Shown: piece by piece, positions 24,504 to 35,549 of the stretch
How the letters are laid out: each line of letters opens with the position of its first letter
Position numbering within the stretch: position 1 is the first letter of the stretch
Assembly (NCBI RefSeq): GCF_029626175.1
Contig: NZ_JARUBM010000002.1
Coordinates: forward strand, 6,465,001-6,529,000
Direction of reading: 5' to 3'
DNA from: Micromonospora sp. WMMD1082
GTDB lineage: Bacteria; Actinomycetota; Actinomycetes; Mycobacteriales; Micromonosporaceae
Length of the DNA: 64,000 bases
The notes under the pieces: model-generated
Database searches by the model: none
Seen by the model: the letters and a program-made list of their open reading frames with translations, nothing else
What the model was told of the DNA's origin: nothing
Position numbers and translations under genes: made by a program

Positions 24504-25076
24504 TCAGTCGCGGGAGCCCTGCGGGGCCGCACCGGCGGGGCGGCCGTCGAGGCGGGCGAGGGCGTCGGCACGGCTGACCGCGACGGGGAACAGCTCGTCC
24601 AGCCGGGTGACCTGAAGGACCTGGCGGATCAGCGGCGAGGCCGCCGCGACGCAGAGCAGCGCGCCGCGTTCGACGGCGCCACGGTGGGCGCGCACGAGCA
24701 GCCCGAGGGCGGTGGAGTCGAGAAGATCCGTCCGGTCGAGGTCCACCAGGACGTGCCCGCCCATCTCGGCCGCGTGCCGCAACGCCATCCGCAGGGTGTC
24801 GCCGGTGTCGAGGTCGACGTCGCCGGCAACGGTCACCACGGTCACGTCCCCGAGGTGCTCGATGCCGAGGATGCCACCCGGTACGCCGGCCGGGCCGAGC
24901 CGGGTGCAGTGCGCGCAGCGGTGCGGGCCGTCGGCCAGCGGCGAGCCGCTCCAGCCGTGCTCGGACACCAGCGGCCACACCACCTCCGTGTCGGAGGGCA
25001 CCCGCGGCCCGGCGACGGTGTCACCGCAGGTGTCGCAGGTCAGGGTGACCACGTGATCGTCCAGGATGACGGCCAT
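24504..25076 (-). CDS. Zinc-ribbon plus STAS domain protein (anti-sigma factor antagonist-like)
   Basis: Protein of 190 aa. Residues 1-60 contain two CxxC pairs (Cys14/Cys17 in CDTC and Cys54/Cys57 in CAHC), forming a probable zinc ribbon. Residues about 71-175 are a STAS domain with the phospho-serine region LLDSTALGLLV (Ser121). STAS proteins of this kind bind and release anti-sigma kinases when dephosphorylated. The metal-binding head is unusual and could sense redox or zinc state. The ATG at 25076 has GGAG upstream. No partner kinase gene is adjacent. Confidence 0.85.
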   Translation of the reverse strand: MAVILDDHVVTLTCDTCGDTVAGPRVPSDTEVVWPLVSEHGWSGSPLADGPHRCAHCTRLGPAGVPGGILGIEHLGDVTVVTVAGDVDLDTGDTLRMALRHAAEMGGHVLVDLDRTDLLDSTALGLLVRAHRGAVERGALLCVAAASPLIRQVLQVTRLDELFPVAVSRADALARLDGRPAGAAPQGSRD

Positions 25077-25290
25077 GGCGTGCTCCTTCCCAGGTCAGAT
25101 GGGGTCGGGCCACCACCCTGCCGGCGCCAGGTGGCGGGCACCACGCGGACACGTGACGGTTGGGTGACGAATCGGCTTCTCCCTGCTGGCGGGTCGGATG
25201 AGCGACGACGATGCACCCACCAGCCGCCCGCTTTGAGAGGATAGATGTAGAGAGATCAGCTGACGACCGTGCACGACGGGAGGTCGAAGG

Positions 25291-26397
25291 ATGCGAACTG
25301 GACTACCCACCGACGAACCGGTCGGCACACTGGAAGTGGTGCACCGGTTCCGGGGCCCGATGCCCACCGGAGTCACCGTCTCGCACCGCGGGCGGATCTT
25401 CGTCAACTTCCCCCGCTGGGGCGACGAGGTGCCCGCGACCGTGGTGGAGCTGCGCCGCGGGCGCGAGGTCCCCTTTCCCGACCTGGAGTGGAACACACCG
25501 TCCGGCAACGACGACCCGTCGGCGTTCGTGTCGGTGCAGAGCGTCGTGGTCGATCCCGCCGACCGGCTCTGGGTGCTCGACACGGGTAGCCCGGTGTTCC
25601 AGCCGACCTCGCCCGGCGGGCCGAAGCTGGTCCGGATCGACCTGAAGACCGACACCGGCGCCCAGGTGATCACCTTCCCGCCCGACGTGGTCCTGCCCAC
25701 GACGTACCTCAACGACGTGCGGTTCGACCTGCGACGCGGGGAGGCGGGGCTGGCGTACGTCACCGACTCGGCCGACGGCGCCCCGAACGCGATCATCGTG
25801 GTCGACCTGGCCAGCGGTGCCTCGTGGCGGCGGCTCAACGACCACCCGTCCACCAAGGCTGAGCCGTTGGCGGACTTCAACCCGGTGGTCGAGGGGCGTC
25901 CGTTCCGGGTCCGCCCCCCGGACGGGCCGCCGCAACCGGTGGGCGTCGGTGCCGACGGCATCGCGATCTCCGCCGACGGTGCCCGGCTGTACTACTGCGC
26001 CCTCGCCACCCGCCGCTGGTACAGCGTCGCCACCGATGCCCTGGCCGATCCGGCGCTGGGCGACGAGGAGGTCGCCGCGACCGTCATCGACGAGGGAGAC
26101 AAGGGTGGCGGCGCCGACGGCCTGGAATCCGACGACGCCGGCCGGCTCTACCTCACCAACTACGAACACAACGCGGTGCTGCGCCGCCGCCCCGACGGCG
26201 AGTACGAGACGGTCGTGCACGACGCCCGCCTGCTCTGGCCGGACACCATGAGCGTGGCCACCAACCGGCACCTCTACGTCATCGCCAACCAGGTGCACCG
26301 GCAGCCGTCGTTCAACGGCGGCCGGGACCTGCGGCGCAAGCCGTACGCCCTGTTCCGGACCCGGATCGACGCGGGGCCGGTGCTGCTGCGGCCCTGA
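25291..26397 (+). CDS. Major royal jelly protein/yellow-family beta-propeller
   Basis: Protein of 368 aa similar in wording to the MRJP/yellow family (distant to SMP-30/gluconolactonase), a six-bladed propeller. Typical parts are RIFVNFPRWGDEVPATVVEL (residues about 32-51), LWVLDTGSP (92-100), YLNDVRFDLRRGEAGLAYVT (about 137-156) and GADGIAISADGARLYY. No signal peptide is visible, so the bacterial copy seems cytoplasmic. The family includes dopachrome-related enzymes in insects; the bacterial function is unknown. GGAGG precedes the ATG at 25291. It converges with the GT87 gene. Confidence 0.82.
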   Translation: MRTGLPTDEPVGTLEVVHRFRGPMPTGVTVSHRGRIFVNFPRWGDEVPATVVELRRGREVPFPDLEWNTPSGNDDPSAFVSVQSVVVDPADRLWVLDTGSPVFQPTSPGGPKLVRIDLKTDTGAQVITFPPDVVLPTTYLNDVRFDLRRGEAGLAYVTDSADGAPNAIIVVDLASGASWRRLNDHPSTKAEPLADFNPVVEGRPFRVRPPDGPPQPVGVGADGIAISADGARLYYCALATRRWYSVATDALADPALGDEEVAATVIDEGDKGGGADGLESDDAGRLYLTNYEHNAVLRRRPDGEYETVVHDARLLWPDTMSVATNRHLYVIANQVHRQPSFNGGRDLRRKPYALFRTRIDAGPVLLRP

Positions 26398-26408
26398 CCA
26401 CCGGCGCC

Positions 26409-26437
26409 CCCGGTCGGGTGGACACCACCCGACCGGG
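26409..26437. terminator. Bidirectional hairpin terminator
   Basis: CCCGGTCGGGTGG (26409-26421) and CCACCCGACCGGG (26425-26437) form a perfect 13-bp stem with a 3-nt loop between the convergent propeller and GT87 genes. Confidence 0.75.
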
Positions 26438-26451
26438 CCCCCGCGTTTGTG

Positions 26452-28086
26452 TCAGAGCCGCCCGGCGCGGACGGCGGCGGCCAGTTCGTCGTCGTAGGTG
26501 GCCAGGGCGCGCCCGTCGGCCGAGTAGGCGACCAGCCGCCCGTGGACCACGGTGGCCGAGCGGAACGAGAACGTCCGCACCCCCGGGTACGCGGCCAGCA
26601 GCGGGATGCTCCGGGGTGGGCCGCCGGGAGCGGAGTGGTAGTCCAGGCGCGCCACCTGATCGGAGACCACACCGTTGACCCGTACCTTGGTCTGCTCGCT
26701 GCGGGAACCGAAGGTGACCGGGTCCTCGGTGCCGTAGCGGATGCACTCCGCCTGCCCTCGACACACGAAGAAGTAGCGCGGGTTGGCCACGTCCGCCCGG
26801 CGGTACGCCTTGAAGGTGGGGTCCGCGCCGGCGGGCAACGGCTGCACGGCGAAGAACGCCAGTACGCCGAGGGACGCGACGCCCACCCGCAGCCACGCCC
26901 GCCGGGTGCTGGCCCGACGGTGGGCGCGACCGGCGGCGACGGCAACGGCACCGAAGCCCGCCACACAGAGCGCCCCCGCGCCGAGCACGCGGGCGTTCTC
27001 GAACAGGAACTGCACCCCGGGTCGGGTCGAGACGGGAGCCAGCACCACGCCCAGCGACAGCACCATGCTGGCCAGCAGCGCGGCGCCGGCCACTCGCCGG
27101 GTCACGCCGGCGGCACCGACCAGCAGCATCGCCGCCAGCACGGTCCACACCTGGTGGTGCGTCCAGGAGACCGGGGACGCGGCCACGGTGGCGCAGCCGA
27201 CCAGCACCGCGGCGTGCCCGGGCCGCCCCTGCCCGACCAGTCCCCGGGCCCGCAGCAGCGCCAGCCCGCAGATGACGGTCACCAGGGCGGCCCAGACCAG
27301 GGGCAGGGACCGCTCGTCCATGCCGAGCCGCAGCAGCATCCCGTGTACGGACTGGTTGCCCAGCGATGCCAGGTTGCCGATCCGGGAGGTCTGCGCCACC
27401 GTGCCCGCCCAGTAGGTCAGGCTCTCCGCGGGCAGGAGCACCAGCGCGAGCGCCCCGCAGGCGACGAAGGCGGCGCTCGCGCGGGCCGCGTCGCGGTACC
27501 GGCCGCTGACCAGGAAGTACGCCACGAACAGCAGCGGGGTGAGCTTGATCGCGGCGGCCACCCCGACCAGCAGCCCGCGCACCCGCGACGGCGGGCCCAT
27601 GCCGTCGAGCAACGCCATGAGCACGATGAAGATGCTCACCTGACCGAACCGCAGGTTGCTCTGCACCGGCGCGGAGACCATGAGCACCGCGGCCACCGTC
27701 GCGACCATGATGGGCGTCCCGACCCGGCCGGACGGCACCGTCGACACGTGCCCCGGTAGCCGCGCGGCGGCCAGCGTACGACCGACCGGTACGGCGATGG
27801 CGACCACGGCCGCGCAGGTCGCCGCCAGCCAGAGCGCCTCGGCCACGCCGAGCGGTACGGCGGTGATCGGCCAGAGCACGAGGGCCGCGAACGGCGGGTA
27901 GGTGAACGGCCCGCCATTGTCCGCCGCGTACTCGTAGAGCGGGCGCCCGGCGCGCAGGTCGGCCAAGGCTCCATAGTAGATGTGCAGGTCGGAGAGGCGG
28001 TCCTCGCGCCGGAGCACGAGGGCGACGGAGACCAACGAGGCCAGCGCGAAGCCCGCCCACAGCAGCACGAGCCGACGATCCCGCAT
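26452..28086 (-). CDS. GT87-type polyprenol-phosphate mannosyltransferase-like membrane protein
   Basis: Integral membrane glycosyltransferase of 544 aa (GT-C fold, DUF2029/GT87). About 11 helices occupy residues 1-410, then a C-terminal extracytoplasmic domain of about 130 residues. The early aspartate-containing loop with DLHIYYGALADLRAGRPLY fits the GT-C catalytic loop, and NGGPFTYPPFAAL is the conserved family block after it. Such enzymes add mannose from polyprenyl-phosphate-mannose to lipoglycans in actinobacteria. The C-terminal region with a CRGQAEC cysteine pair is an extra. The ATG at 28086 lacks a strong ribosome site and the frame extends upstream. Confidence 0.85.
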   Translation of the reverse strand: MRDRRLVLLWAGFALASLVSVALVLRREDRLSDLHIYYGALADLRAGRPLYEYAADNGGPFTYPPFAALVLWPITAVPLGVAEALWLAATCAAVVAIAVPVGRTLAAARLPGHVSTVPSGRVGTPIMVATVAAVLMVSAPVQSNLRFGQVSIFIVLMALLDGMGPPSRVRGLLVGVAAAIKLTPLLFVAYFLVSGRYRDAARASAAFVACGALALVLLPAESLTYWAGTVAQTSRIGNLASLGNQSVHGMLLRLGMDERSLPLVWAALVTVICGLALLRARGLVGQGRPGHAAVLVGCATVAASPVSWTHHQVWTVLAAMLLVGAAGVTRRVAGAALLASMVLSLGVVLAPVSTRPGVQFLFENARVLGAGALCVAGFGAVAVAAGRAHRRASTRRAWLRVGVASLGVLAFFAVQPLPAGADPTFKAYRRADVANPRYFFVCRGQAECIRYGTEDPVTFGSRSEQTKVRVNGVVSDQVARLDYHSAPGGPPRSIPLLAAYPGVRTFSFRSATVVHGRLVAYSADGRALATYDDELAAAVRAGRL

Positions 28087-28270
28087 GGACCGAGGATAGG
28101 AAGCCACCGCCGATCCCGTTGTCCCCGGCCGCCCCGCGCACGTACCGGGCGCGCGGCGGGCCCGCGTCGTAGATTGGCAGGGACCGACCCCCGGTGCACG
28201 CCGGGATCCGGCGGCGCGACCACGCGGTCGGACCCGGCAACCACCGGGCCCTCTCGACCGAAGGAGCACC

Positions 28271-29218
28271 GTGAACCGGACCACCAGAACCGTGCTCACC
28301 ATCGCCGTCGCCGTCACCCTGACCGCGACCGTCGCCACCCCGCCCGCGGCAGGGGCCGCCACCGGCCGGGCCGGTGGAGGCACGCCGAGTGTCATCGCCC
28401 TGCCCGACGGCTTCCAGCCCGAGGGCATCGCCACCGCCGGCCGGTACGCCTACCTCGGCTCGCGCGCCACCGGGGCGATCTACCGGGCGGACCTGATCCA
28501 CGGCGGCGGCCGGCAGCTCAGCCCGCCCACCGGAACGCCCTCGTTGGGTATCGAGGTCGACCACCGGGGCCGGCTCTTCGTCGCCGGTGGGACCGGCGGC
28601 AATGCCCGGGTGCTGGACAGCCGCACCGGAGCGGTCCTGGCGAGCTATCAGTTCGCCACCGCGCCGACGTTCGTCAACGACGTCATTCTCACCGAGCGGG
28701 CGGCGTACTTCACCGACTCCCACCAGCCGGTGCTCTACCGGCTGCCGCTGGGCCGCAACGGGGCGCTGCCGCCGGCCGGCGGGTTCACCACGATCCCGTT
28801 GACCGGGGACTTCGCGCAGGTCGGCACCGAGATCAATCTCAACGGCATCGTCCGTACGCCGGACCGGACGGGGTTGATCGTGGTGCAGTCCGTCACCGGG
28901 TCTCTGTTCCGGGTCGACCCGGTGACCGGGGCGGCCACCAGGGTTGCGGTGCCCGGTCACACCTTCACCAACGGCGACGGGCTGCTGCTGGTCGGGCGCA
29001 CCCTCTACGTGGTGCAGAACCGGCTCAACCAGATCGCGGTGGTCGAGCTGAACCGGGCTGGTACCGCGGGGCGGTTGACCGGGCTGATCACCGATCCGCA
29101 CTTCGACGTGCCGACCACGGTGGCCGCCGCCCTCGGCCGGCTCTACCTGCCCAACGCCCGGTTCACCACCGAACCGACGGAGACCACGCCGTACACGGTC
29201 GTCGCCGTACGCCCGTAG
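28271..29218 (+). CDS. Secreted beta-propeller (SMP-30-like) protein
   Basis: Secreted protein of 315 aa. The signal peptide is residues 1-29 (ends PPAAGAA), followed by blades with repeated strands such as GTPSLGIEVDHRGRLFVAGG and FTNGDGLLLVGRTLYVVQN. Homologues are annotated as superoxide dismutase-like or SMP-30 proteins without experimental proof. The GTG start at 28271 has AAGGAG 5 nt upstream. Its catalytic role is unknown. It is the second beta-propeller gene within 3 kb, flanking the GT87 gene. Confidence 0.8.
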   Translation: MNRTTRTVLTIAVAVTLTATVATPPAAGAATGRAGGGTPSVIALPDGFQPEGIATAGRYAYLGSRATGAIYRADLIHGGGRQLSPPTGTPSLGIEVDHRGRLFVAGGTGGNARVLDSRTGAVLASYQFATAPTFVNDVILTERAAYFTDSHQPVLYRLPLGRNGALPPAGGFTTIPLTGDFAQVGTEINLNGIVRTPDRTGLIVVQSVTGSLFRVDPVTGAATRVAVPGHTFTNGDGLLLVGRTLYVVQNRLNQIAVVELNRAGTAGRLTGLITDPHFDVPTTVAAALGRLYLPNARFTTEPTETTPYTVVAVRP

Positions 29219-29226
29219 TGACCGGC

Positions 29227-29267
29227 GCTGCCGGCGGGTCCGCCACCGGCGCGGGCCCGCCGGCAGC
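29227..29267. terminator. Long hairpin after the secreted propeller gene
   Basis: GCTGCCGGCGGGTCCGC (29227-29243) pairs with GCGGGCCCGCCGGCAGC (29251-29267) over 17 bp with one G-T type mismatch and a 7-nt loop, 8 bp after the stop. Confidence 0.65.
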
Positions 29268-29390
29268 TTGCCACACCCACCCGTCAACACTGATAATCAT
29301 CGATGTTCCTGAGTCGGACGAGATCGGGCACCGGGCAGCCCTCGATCGGAACGCCGCCCTGTCCACGTTCGTCCGAAGGAGCCAGTCCCG

Positions 29391-30761
29391 ATGAAGAAGG
29401 CGATCAGAGCATGGTGTGCCGTCCTGGCGGCCATCGCCCTGGCAGCGCTGGCCGCGCTGTCGGTCCCGGCACCGGCGTCGGCGGCGACGCTGACCGAGGT
29501 GACCAGCTTCGGCACCAACCCGAGCAACCTGCGCATGTACCTCTACGTGCCGGACCGGGTCGCACCCCGACCGGGACTCCTGGTCGCGATCCACTACTGC
29601 GGCGGCAGCGGGCCGGCGTTCCACTCCGGCACCCAGTTCGCCGCCCTGGCCGACCGGTACGGCTACCTCGTGATCTACCCGTCGGTGACCCGCAGCAGCC
29701 AGTGCTTCGACGTCTACTCCCCGCAGGCGCTGCGCCGGGGCGGCGGCAGCGACCCGGTCGGCATCATGTCGATGGTCGACCACGTCCGGCAGCGCTACCC
29801 CGTCGACCCGGCCCGGATCTTCGCCACCGGCGTCTCGTCCGGCGCGATGATGACCAACGTCCTGCTCGGGCTCTACCCCGACGTGGTGGCCGCCGGTGCC
29901 GCCTTCGCGGGCGTGCCGTTCGGCTGCTTCGCCACCACCGGCGGCTCGGAGTGGAACAGCGAGTGCGCCAACGGACAGCTGATCCGCACCCCGCAGCAGT
30001 GGGGTGACCTGGTGCGCAACGCGTACCCCGGCTACACCGGCGCGCGCCCGCGAATGCAGATCTGGCACGGCAGCAACGACGAGATCCTGCGCTACCCGAA
30101 CTTCGGCGAGCAGGTCAAGCAGTGGACCAACGTGCACGGGTTGAGCCAGACCCCCACCTTCACCGACACCCCGCAGGCCGGCTACACCCGCACCCGCTAC
30201 GGCGGCGCCGGCGACACCGCGCCGGTCGAGGCGGTCAGCATGCAGGGGGTGCCGCACAACCTGCCGGTGGACGCCGCCCAGGCGGTGCGCTTCTTCGGCC
30301 TCGACAGCACACCACCGAGCAGCCCGCCACCCAGCAGCCCGCCACCCAGCAGCCCGCCGCCGAGCAGCCCGCCGCCGACGGCCACACCGACGCCGACGGT
30401 TACGCCCACCACGCCCCCGCCGTCCCCGACGCTGCCACCGGGGACCGGCTGCCGGATCGGGTACGTGGTCAACGCCTGGAACAGCGGGCTGACCGCCTCG
30501 GTGACCATCACCAACACCGGTGCCACGGCCGTCAACGGCTGGAACCTGGCGTTCACCCTGCCCGGCGGGCAGAACATCACCAGCGGCTGGAACGCCACCT
30601 ACTCGCCGACCTCCGGAGCCGTGACCGCCCGGAACGTCTCCTACAACGCCGCCATCGCCCCCAACGGCTCGGTCACCATCGGCTTCCAGGCCAACCACAG
30701 CGGCAACACCGCAGCACCGGCCTCGTTCACCCTCAACGACACCCCCTGCGCGGTCAGCTGA
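29391..30761 (+). CDS. Secreted CE1 esterase (PHB depolymerase-like) with CBM2
   Basis: Secreted protein of 456 aa with a signal peptide (1-31, ends PAPASAA). The catalytic alpha/beta hydrolase domain (about 35-305) has the nucleophile Ser150 in GVSSGAMM, a likely acid in WHGSNDEIL and the His in GVPHNLPVD. A Pro/Ser/Thr-rich linker (about 308-350) leads to a C-terminal CBM2 module (355-456) with paired Cys and WNSG/NGWNL/SGWN aromatic motifs, which bind cellulose or xylan. Most likely it is an acetylxylan or feruloyl esterase removing side groups from hemicellulose outside the cell. It opens the plant-polymer region. Confidence 0.9.
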   Translation: MKKAIRAWCAVLAAIALAALAALSVPAPASAATLTEVTSFGTNPSNLRMYLYVPDRVAPRPGLLVAIHYCGGSGPAFHSGTQFAALADRYGYLVIYPSVTRSSQCFDVYSPQALRRGGGSDPVGIMSMVDHVRQRYPVDPARIFATGVSSGAMMTNVLLGLYPDVVAAGAAFAGVPFGCFATTGGSEWNSECANGQLIRTPQQWGDLVRNAYPGYTGARPRMQIWHGSNDEILRYPNFGEQVKQWTNVHGLSQTPTFTDTPQAGYTRTRYGGAGDTAPVEAVSMQGVPHNLPVDAAQAVRFFGLDSTPPSSPPPSSPPPSSPPPSSPPPTATPTPTVTPTTPPPSPTLPPGTGCRIGYVVNAWNSGLTASVTITNTGATAVNGWNLAFTLPGGQNITSGWNATYSPTSGAVTARNVSYNAAIAPNGSVTIGFQANHSGNTAAPASFTLNDTPCAVS

Positions 30762-30824
30762 GCGCCGTCCCGCCCGCTGCGCGCCACCACCTCCACCACC
30801 ACCAACCCGTACGGAGGAATCCGC

Positions 30825-32432
30825 ATGCTGCTCAGGACAACAACCCGAGCGCCTCGGCGCTGGCTGGTCGCCGTCGCCACGCTCGCGCTGCTCGGCGCCG
30901 GCGTGGCCATGGCCTCGCCGAGCGCCCAGGCCGCGACGGTCGATCCCGGCGCCACGTACGTCTTCGTGAACCGGCACAGCGGTAAGGCGATGGACGTGTG
31001 GAACTGGTCCACCGCCGACAACGCCCCGGTCAACCAGCACGCCCGCAACGACACCGCCGTGCAACAGTGGCGCTTCGTCGACGTCGGCGGCGGCTACTAC
31101 CAGATCCGCTCCGCGCACAGCGGCAAGGTCCTCGAACTGCCCAACGCCAACGACGGCGTCCAACTCGTGCAGAACAGCGCCGCCAGCGGCAACACCCGTC
31201 AGCACTTCCGGCTCGCCGACTCCGCCGGCGGGTACGTCAGGTTCCTCAACCGGCACTCGAACAAGGCCCTCGACGTCTGGGCCTGGTCCACCGCCGACGG
31301 CGGCATGATCTCCCAGTACCAGGACCTCGACGGCGCCAACCAGCAGTGGCAACTGGTCACCCTCAACACCGGTGGCGGCAGTGGCTGCGGCAGCGGCGCG
31401 TTCCAGGCCGAGGCGGTGCTCAGCGGCGGCACGTGGACCGCCCGCAACGGCGGTAGCACGGTCTACACCGGCGCCGACATGCGCGCCGCCGTGCAGGCGG
31501 CGGTGAACAGCCTCAGCGCCGGCCGGACCAGCAAGCAGCGGGTCGTGGTACGCGGCTCCGGCTCGATCAGCGCCGGCTCCCGGATCTCGCTGCCCAGCTA
31601 CACGACGATCGACGTCTGCGGCACCATCAACGTGACCGGTTCCGGCTCCGGCGACCAGGCCCCGATCTACTCCCGGGGCACCACCCAGATCGAGGTGCAG
31701 AACCTCACCGTCACCGGCACCCCGCTCTACGGCATCTTCCTGCGCAACGTCACCAACGTGATCCTCGGCCAGATCGACATGCGGCTCTCCAGCGGGCTGG
31801 GCGTACGCATCGACAACCGGGGCGACACCAGCCAGTGGACCCGCAACGTCCGCATCGACAACGTCTACGTATCCGGCGCGAGTTCGCACGCCGTGGAGAC
31901 GTACGGCGTGGACGGGCTGACCGTCGGCACCGTGACCGCCCGCAACGTCGGTGAGTCGGGGCTGCTGCTCAACGAGACCATCAACGCCACGGTGACCACG
32001 GTCGACGCGGAGAACGCCGGCACCGGCACCGGCTACGCGGCGTTCCGGACCGCCAACCGGGCCGGGCGGATCGGCGCCGGCTACCCGACCAACATCCGGG
32101 TGGACACCGTGCGGGCGCGTGGTGGTGGCCGGGGCATCTTCTGCGTCTCGGAATCCGGCGGGGTGGCGGTCAACCGGGTCGACATCGCCAACACCGGCAA
32201 CAACGCGATCCTCATCGAGAACTGCTCCGGAGTGGACATCGCGGCGGGCGGCGGCACGATCAGCGGCGGCGGCGAGGTGCGGCTGGCCGCGCGCGCCGAC
32301 TTCCCCGGCAACCGGGACATCACGCTGCGCAACTTCACGCTGGCCAACAGCCGGATCGTGGAGAACCCCTGCGCGACCAACCTGACCATCAGCAACGTCA
32401 CCCTGAGCAACTCGACCATCAGCCGCTGCTGA
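30825..32432 (+). CDS. Secreted RICIN (CBM13)-parallel beta-helix protein
   Basis: Secreted protein of 535 aa with a signal peptide (1-36, ends PSAQAA). Residues about 40-180 form a ricin-type beta-trefoil with QQW repeats (VQQWRF, RQHFRL, NQQWQL), a xylan/galactose-binding module. Residues about 195-535 form a right-handed parallel beta-helix with ladders such as YGIFLRNVTN and GLLLNETINATVTTV, similar to pectate lyase or rhamnogalacturonase-like folds. It is probably a polysaccharide lyase or hydrolase; no catalytic residue could be assigned with confidence. It lies 63 bp after the CE1 esterase and may share its transcript. Confidence 0.83.
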   Translation: MLLRTTTRAPRRWLVAVATLALLGAGVAMASPSAQAATVDPGATYVFVNRHSGKAMDVWNWSTADNAPVNQHARNDTAVQQWRFVDVGGGYYQIRSAHSGKVLELPNANDGVQLVQNSAASGNTRQHFRLADSAGGYVRFLNRHSNKALDVWAWSTADGGMISQYQDLDGANQQWQLVTLNTGGGSGCGSGAFQAEAVLSGGTWTARNGGSTVYTGADMRAAVQAAVNSLSAGRTSKQRVVVRGSGSISAGSRISLPSYTTIDVCGTINVTGSGSGDQAPIYSRGTTQIEVQNLTVTGTPLYGIFLRNVTNVILGQIDMRLSSGLGVRIDNRGDTSQWTRNVRIDNVYVSGASSHAVETYGVDGLTVGTVTARNVGESGLLLNETINATVTTVDAENAGTGTGYAAFRTANRAGRIGAGYPTNIRVDTVRARGGGRGIFCVSESGGVAVNRVDIANTGNNAILIENCSGVDIAAGGGTISGGGEVRLAARADFPGNRDITLRNFTLANSRIVENPCATNLTISNVTLSNSTISRC

Positions 32433-32461
32433 CCCGGCCCAACGGAAAGAAGCGCCACACC

Positions 32462-32497
32462 GGTCGTCCGGCACGGGCCCGCCCGTGCCGGACGACC
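32462..32497 (+). terminator. Strong hairpin terminator after the beta-helix gene
   Basis: GGTCGTCCGGCACGGG (32462-32477) and CCCGTGCCGGACGACC (32482-32497) form a perfect 16-bp stem with a 4-nt loop, 30 bp beyond the stop. Confidence 0.8.
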
Positions 32498-32568
32498 CTG
32501 GTTGACAGATCATGAGAGCGATCCCAGACTGGCTCGCGTCGATCTGGCCGGCCACGCGAGGAGCAGCG

Positions 32569-33777
32569 ATGAAGATCGCCGATGCCCGGGTCATCGTCAC
32601 CTGTCCCGGACGGAACTTCGTCACGTTGAAGATCGTGACCGACGACGGGGTGACCGGGATCGGCGACGCCACCCTCAACGGCCGGGAACTGGCGGTCGCC
32701 AGCTACCTGACCGACCACGTCGTACCGCTGCTGATCGGGCGGGAGGCGGACCGGATCGAGGACACCTGGCAGTACCTCTACCGGGGCGCGTACTGGCGGC
32801 GCGGCCCGGTCACGATGAGCGCCATCGCGGCGGTGGACACCGCGCTGTGGGACATCAAGGGCAAGGTGGCCGGGCTGCCCGTGTACCAGTTGCTGGGCGG
32901 CCGCAGCCGCGAGGGGGTGACCGTGTACGGCCACGCCAACGCGCCCACCGTGGACGCGCTGCTCGCCGAGGTGGCCCGCTACCTCGATCTCGGCTACCGC
33001 GCGATCCGGGTGCAGACCGGAGTGCCCGGCCTGGCCGCCACCTACGGGGTCGGGCGGAACCGGCACCACTACGAACCGGCGGACGCGGCCATCCCCACCG
33101 AGACCGTCTGGAGCAGCGAGCGGTACCTCACCCACGTGCCGTCGGTCTTCGCCCGGGTCCGCAGCGAGTTCGGGCCGGAGCTGAAACTGCTGCACGACGT
33201 GCACCACCGGCTCACCCCGATCGAGGCGGCCCGCCTGGGCAAGGCCGTGGAGCCGTACGCGCTGACCTGGTTGGAGGACCCGGTACCGGCGGAGTTGCAG
33301 GAGGGCTTCCGGCTGATCCGCCAGCACACCACGACGCCGATTGCCGTCGGCGAGGTGTTCAACACGATCTGGGACTGCCAGCAGCTCATCACCGAGCAGC
33401 TCATCGACTACGTGCGGGCCACCGTCGTGCACGCGGGGGGCATCACCCACCTGCGCCGCATCTTCGACCTGGCCCATCTCTACCACGTGCGCAGCGGTTC
33501 GCACGGCGCCACCGACCTGTCACCGGTGTGCCTGGCCGCGGCCCTGCATCTCGACGTGAGCATCCCCAACTTCGGCCTGCAGGAGTACATGCCGCACACC
33601 GAGGCCACCGACGCGGTCTTTCCCCACTCGTACCGCTTCGCCGACGGCTACCTGCACCCGTCCGAGGAGCCGGGGCTCGGGGTCGACATCGACGAGGAGC
33701 TGGCCGCGCAGCACCCGTACCGGCCGGCGGCACTGCCGGTGAACCGGCTGGAGGACGGCACGCTGCACAACTGGTGA
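32569..33777 (+). CDS. manD: D-mannonate dehydratase (RspA/ManD type, enolase superfamily)
   Basis: Enolase-superfamily dehydratase of 402 aa, exactly the usual ManD length, converting D-mannonate to 2-keto-3-deoxygluconate with Mg2+. Metal and catalytic regions are seen as [11 protein letters not shown] (near 205), WLEDPVP (near 235) and AVGEVFN (near 260); [16 protein letters not shown] near 157-172 is the family active-site loop. The ATG at 32569 has GAGGAG 6 nt upstream; the longer frame from 32512 has no better site. It fits glucuronate catabolism, downstream of the alpha-glucuronidase encoded at 53548. Some relatives act on gluconate or have little activity, so the substrate is inferred. 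Confidence 0.88.
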   Translation: MKIADARVIVTCPGRNFVTLKIVTDDGVTGIGDATLNGRELAVASYLTDHVVPLLIGREADRIEDTWQYLYRGAYWRRGPVTMSAIAAVDTALWDIKGKVAGLPVYQLLGGRSREGVTVYGHANAPTVDALLAEVARYLDLGYRAIRVQTGVPGLAATYGVGRNRHHYEPADAAIPTETVWSSERYLTHVPSVFARVRSEFGPELKLLHDVHHRLTPIEAARLGKAVEPYALTWLEDPVPAELQEGFRLIRQHTTTPIAVGEVFNTIWDCQQLITEQLIDYVRATVVHAGGITHLRRIFDLAHLYHVRSGSHGATDLSPVCLAAALHLDVSIPNFGLQEYMPHTEATDAVFPHSYRFADGYLHPSEEPGLGVDIDEELAAQHPYRPAALPVNRLEDGTLHNW

Positions 33778-33838
33778 GCACGCCGGTGCCCGACGCGGGA
33801 CAGCATCCCGCGCCGGGCATCGGAGAGGTGCCGGTGGA

Positions 33839-35458
<1,620 letters not shown>

Positions 35459-35549
35459 TCAACGCGCTCCGGAACACTTTCAGCCCCGGTCCGAATCGCC
35501 GCCCACTGCCCGTCGTCCCGCCACGCCACGGAGAACGTGGTCACGTCGA

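Noticed and set aside
26312..29290. Very long open frame of 992 codons on the minus strand
   Set aside because: It is a shadow of the propeller and GT87 genes. Its composition is Arg/Gly/Ala-rich without any domain, and the GT87 frame in the same region has clear family motifs.
29163..32678. 1171-codon minus-strand frame across the CE1 and RICIN genes
   Set aside because: It is antisense to two secreted enzymes with signal peptides and catalytic motifs; the translation is low complexity.
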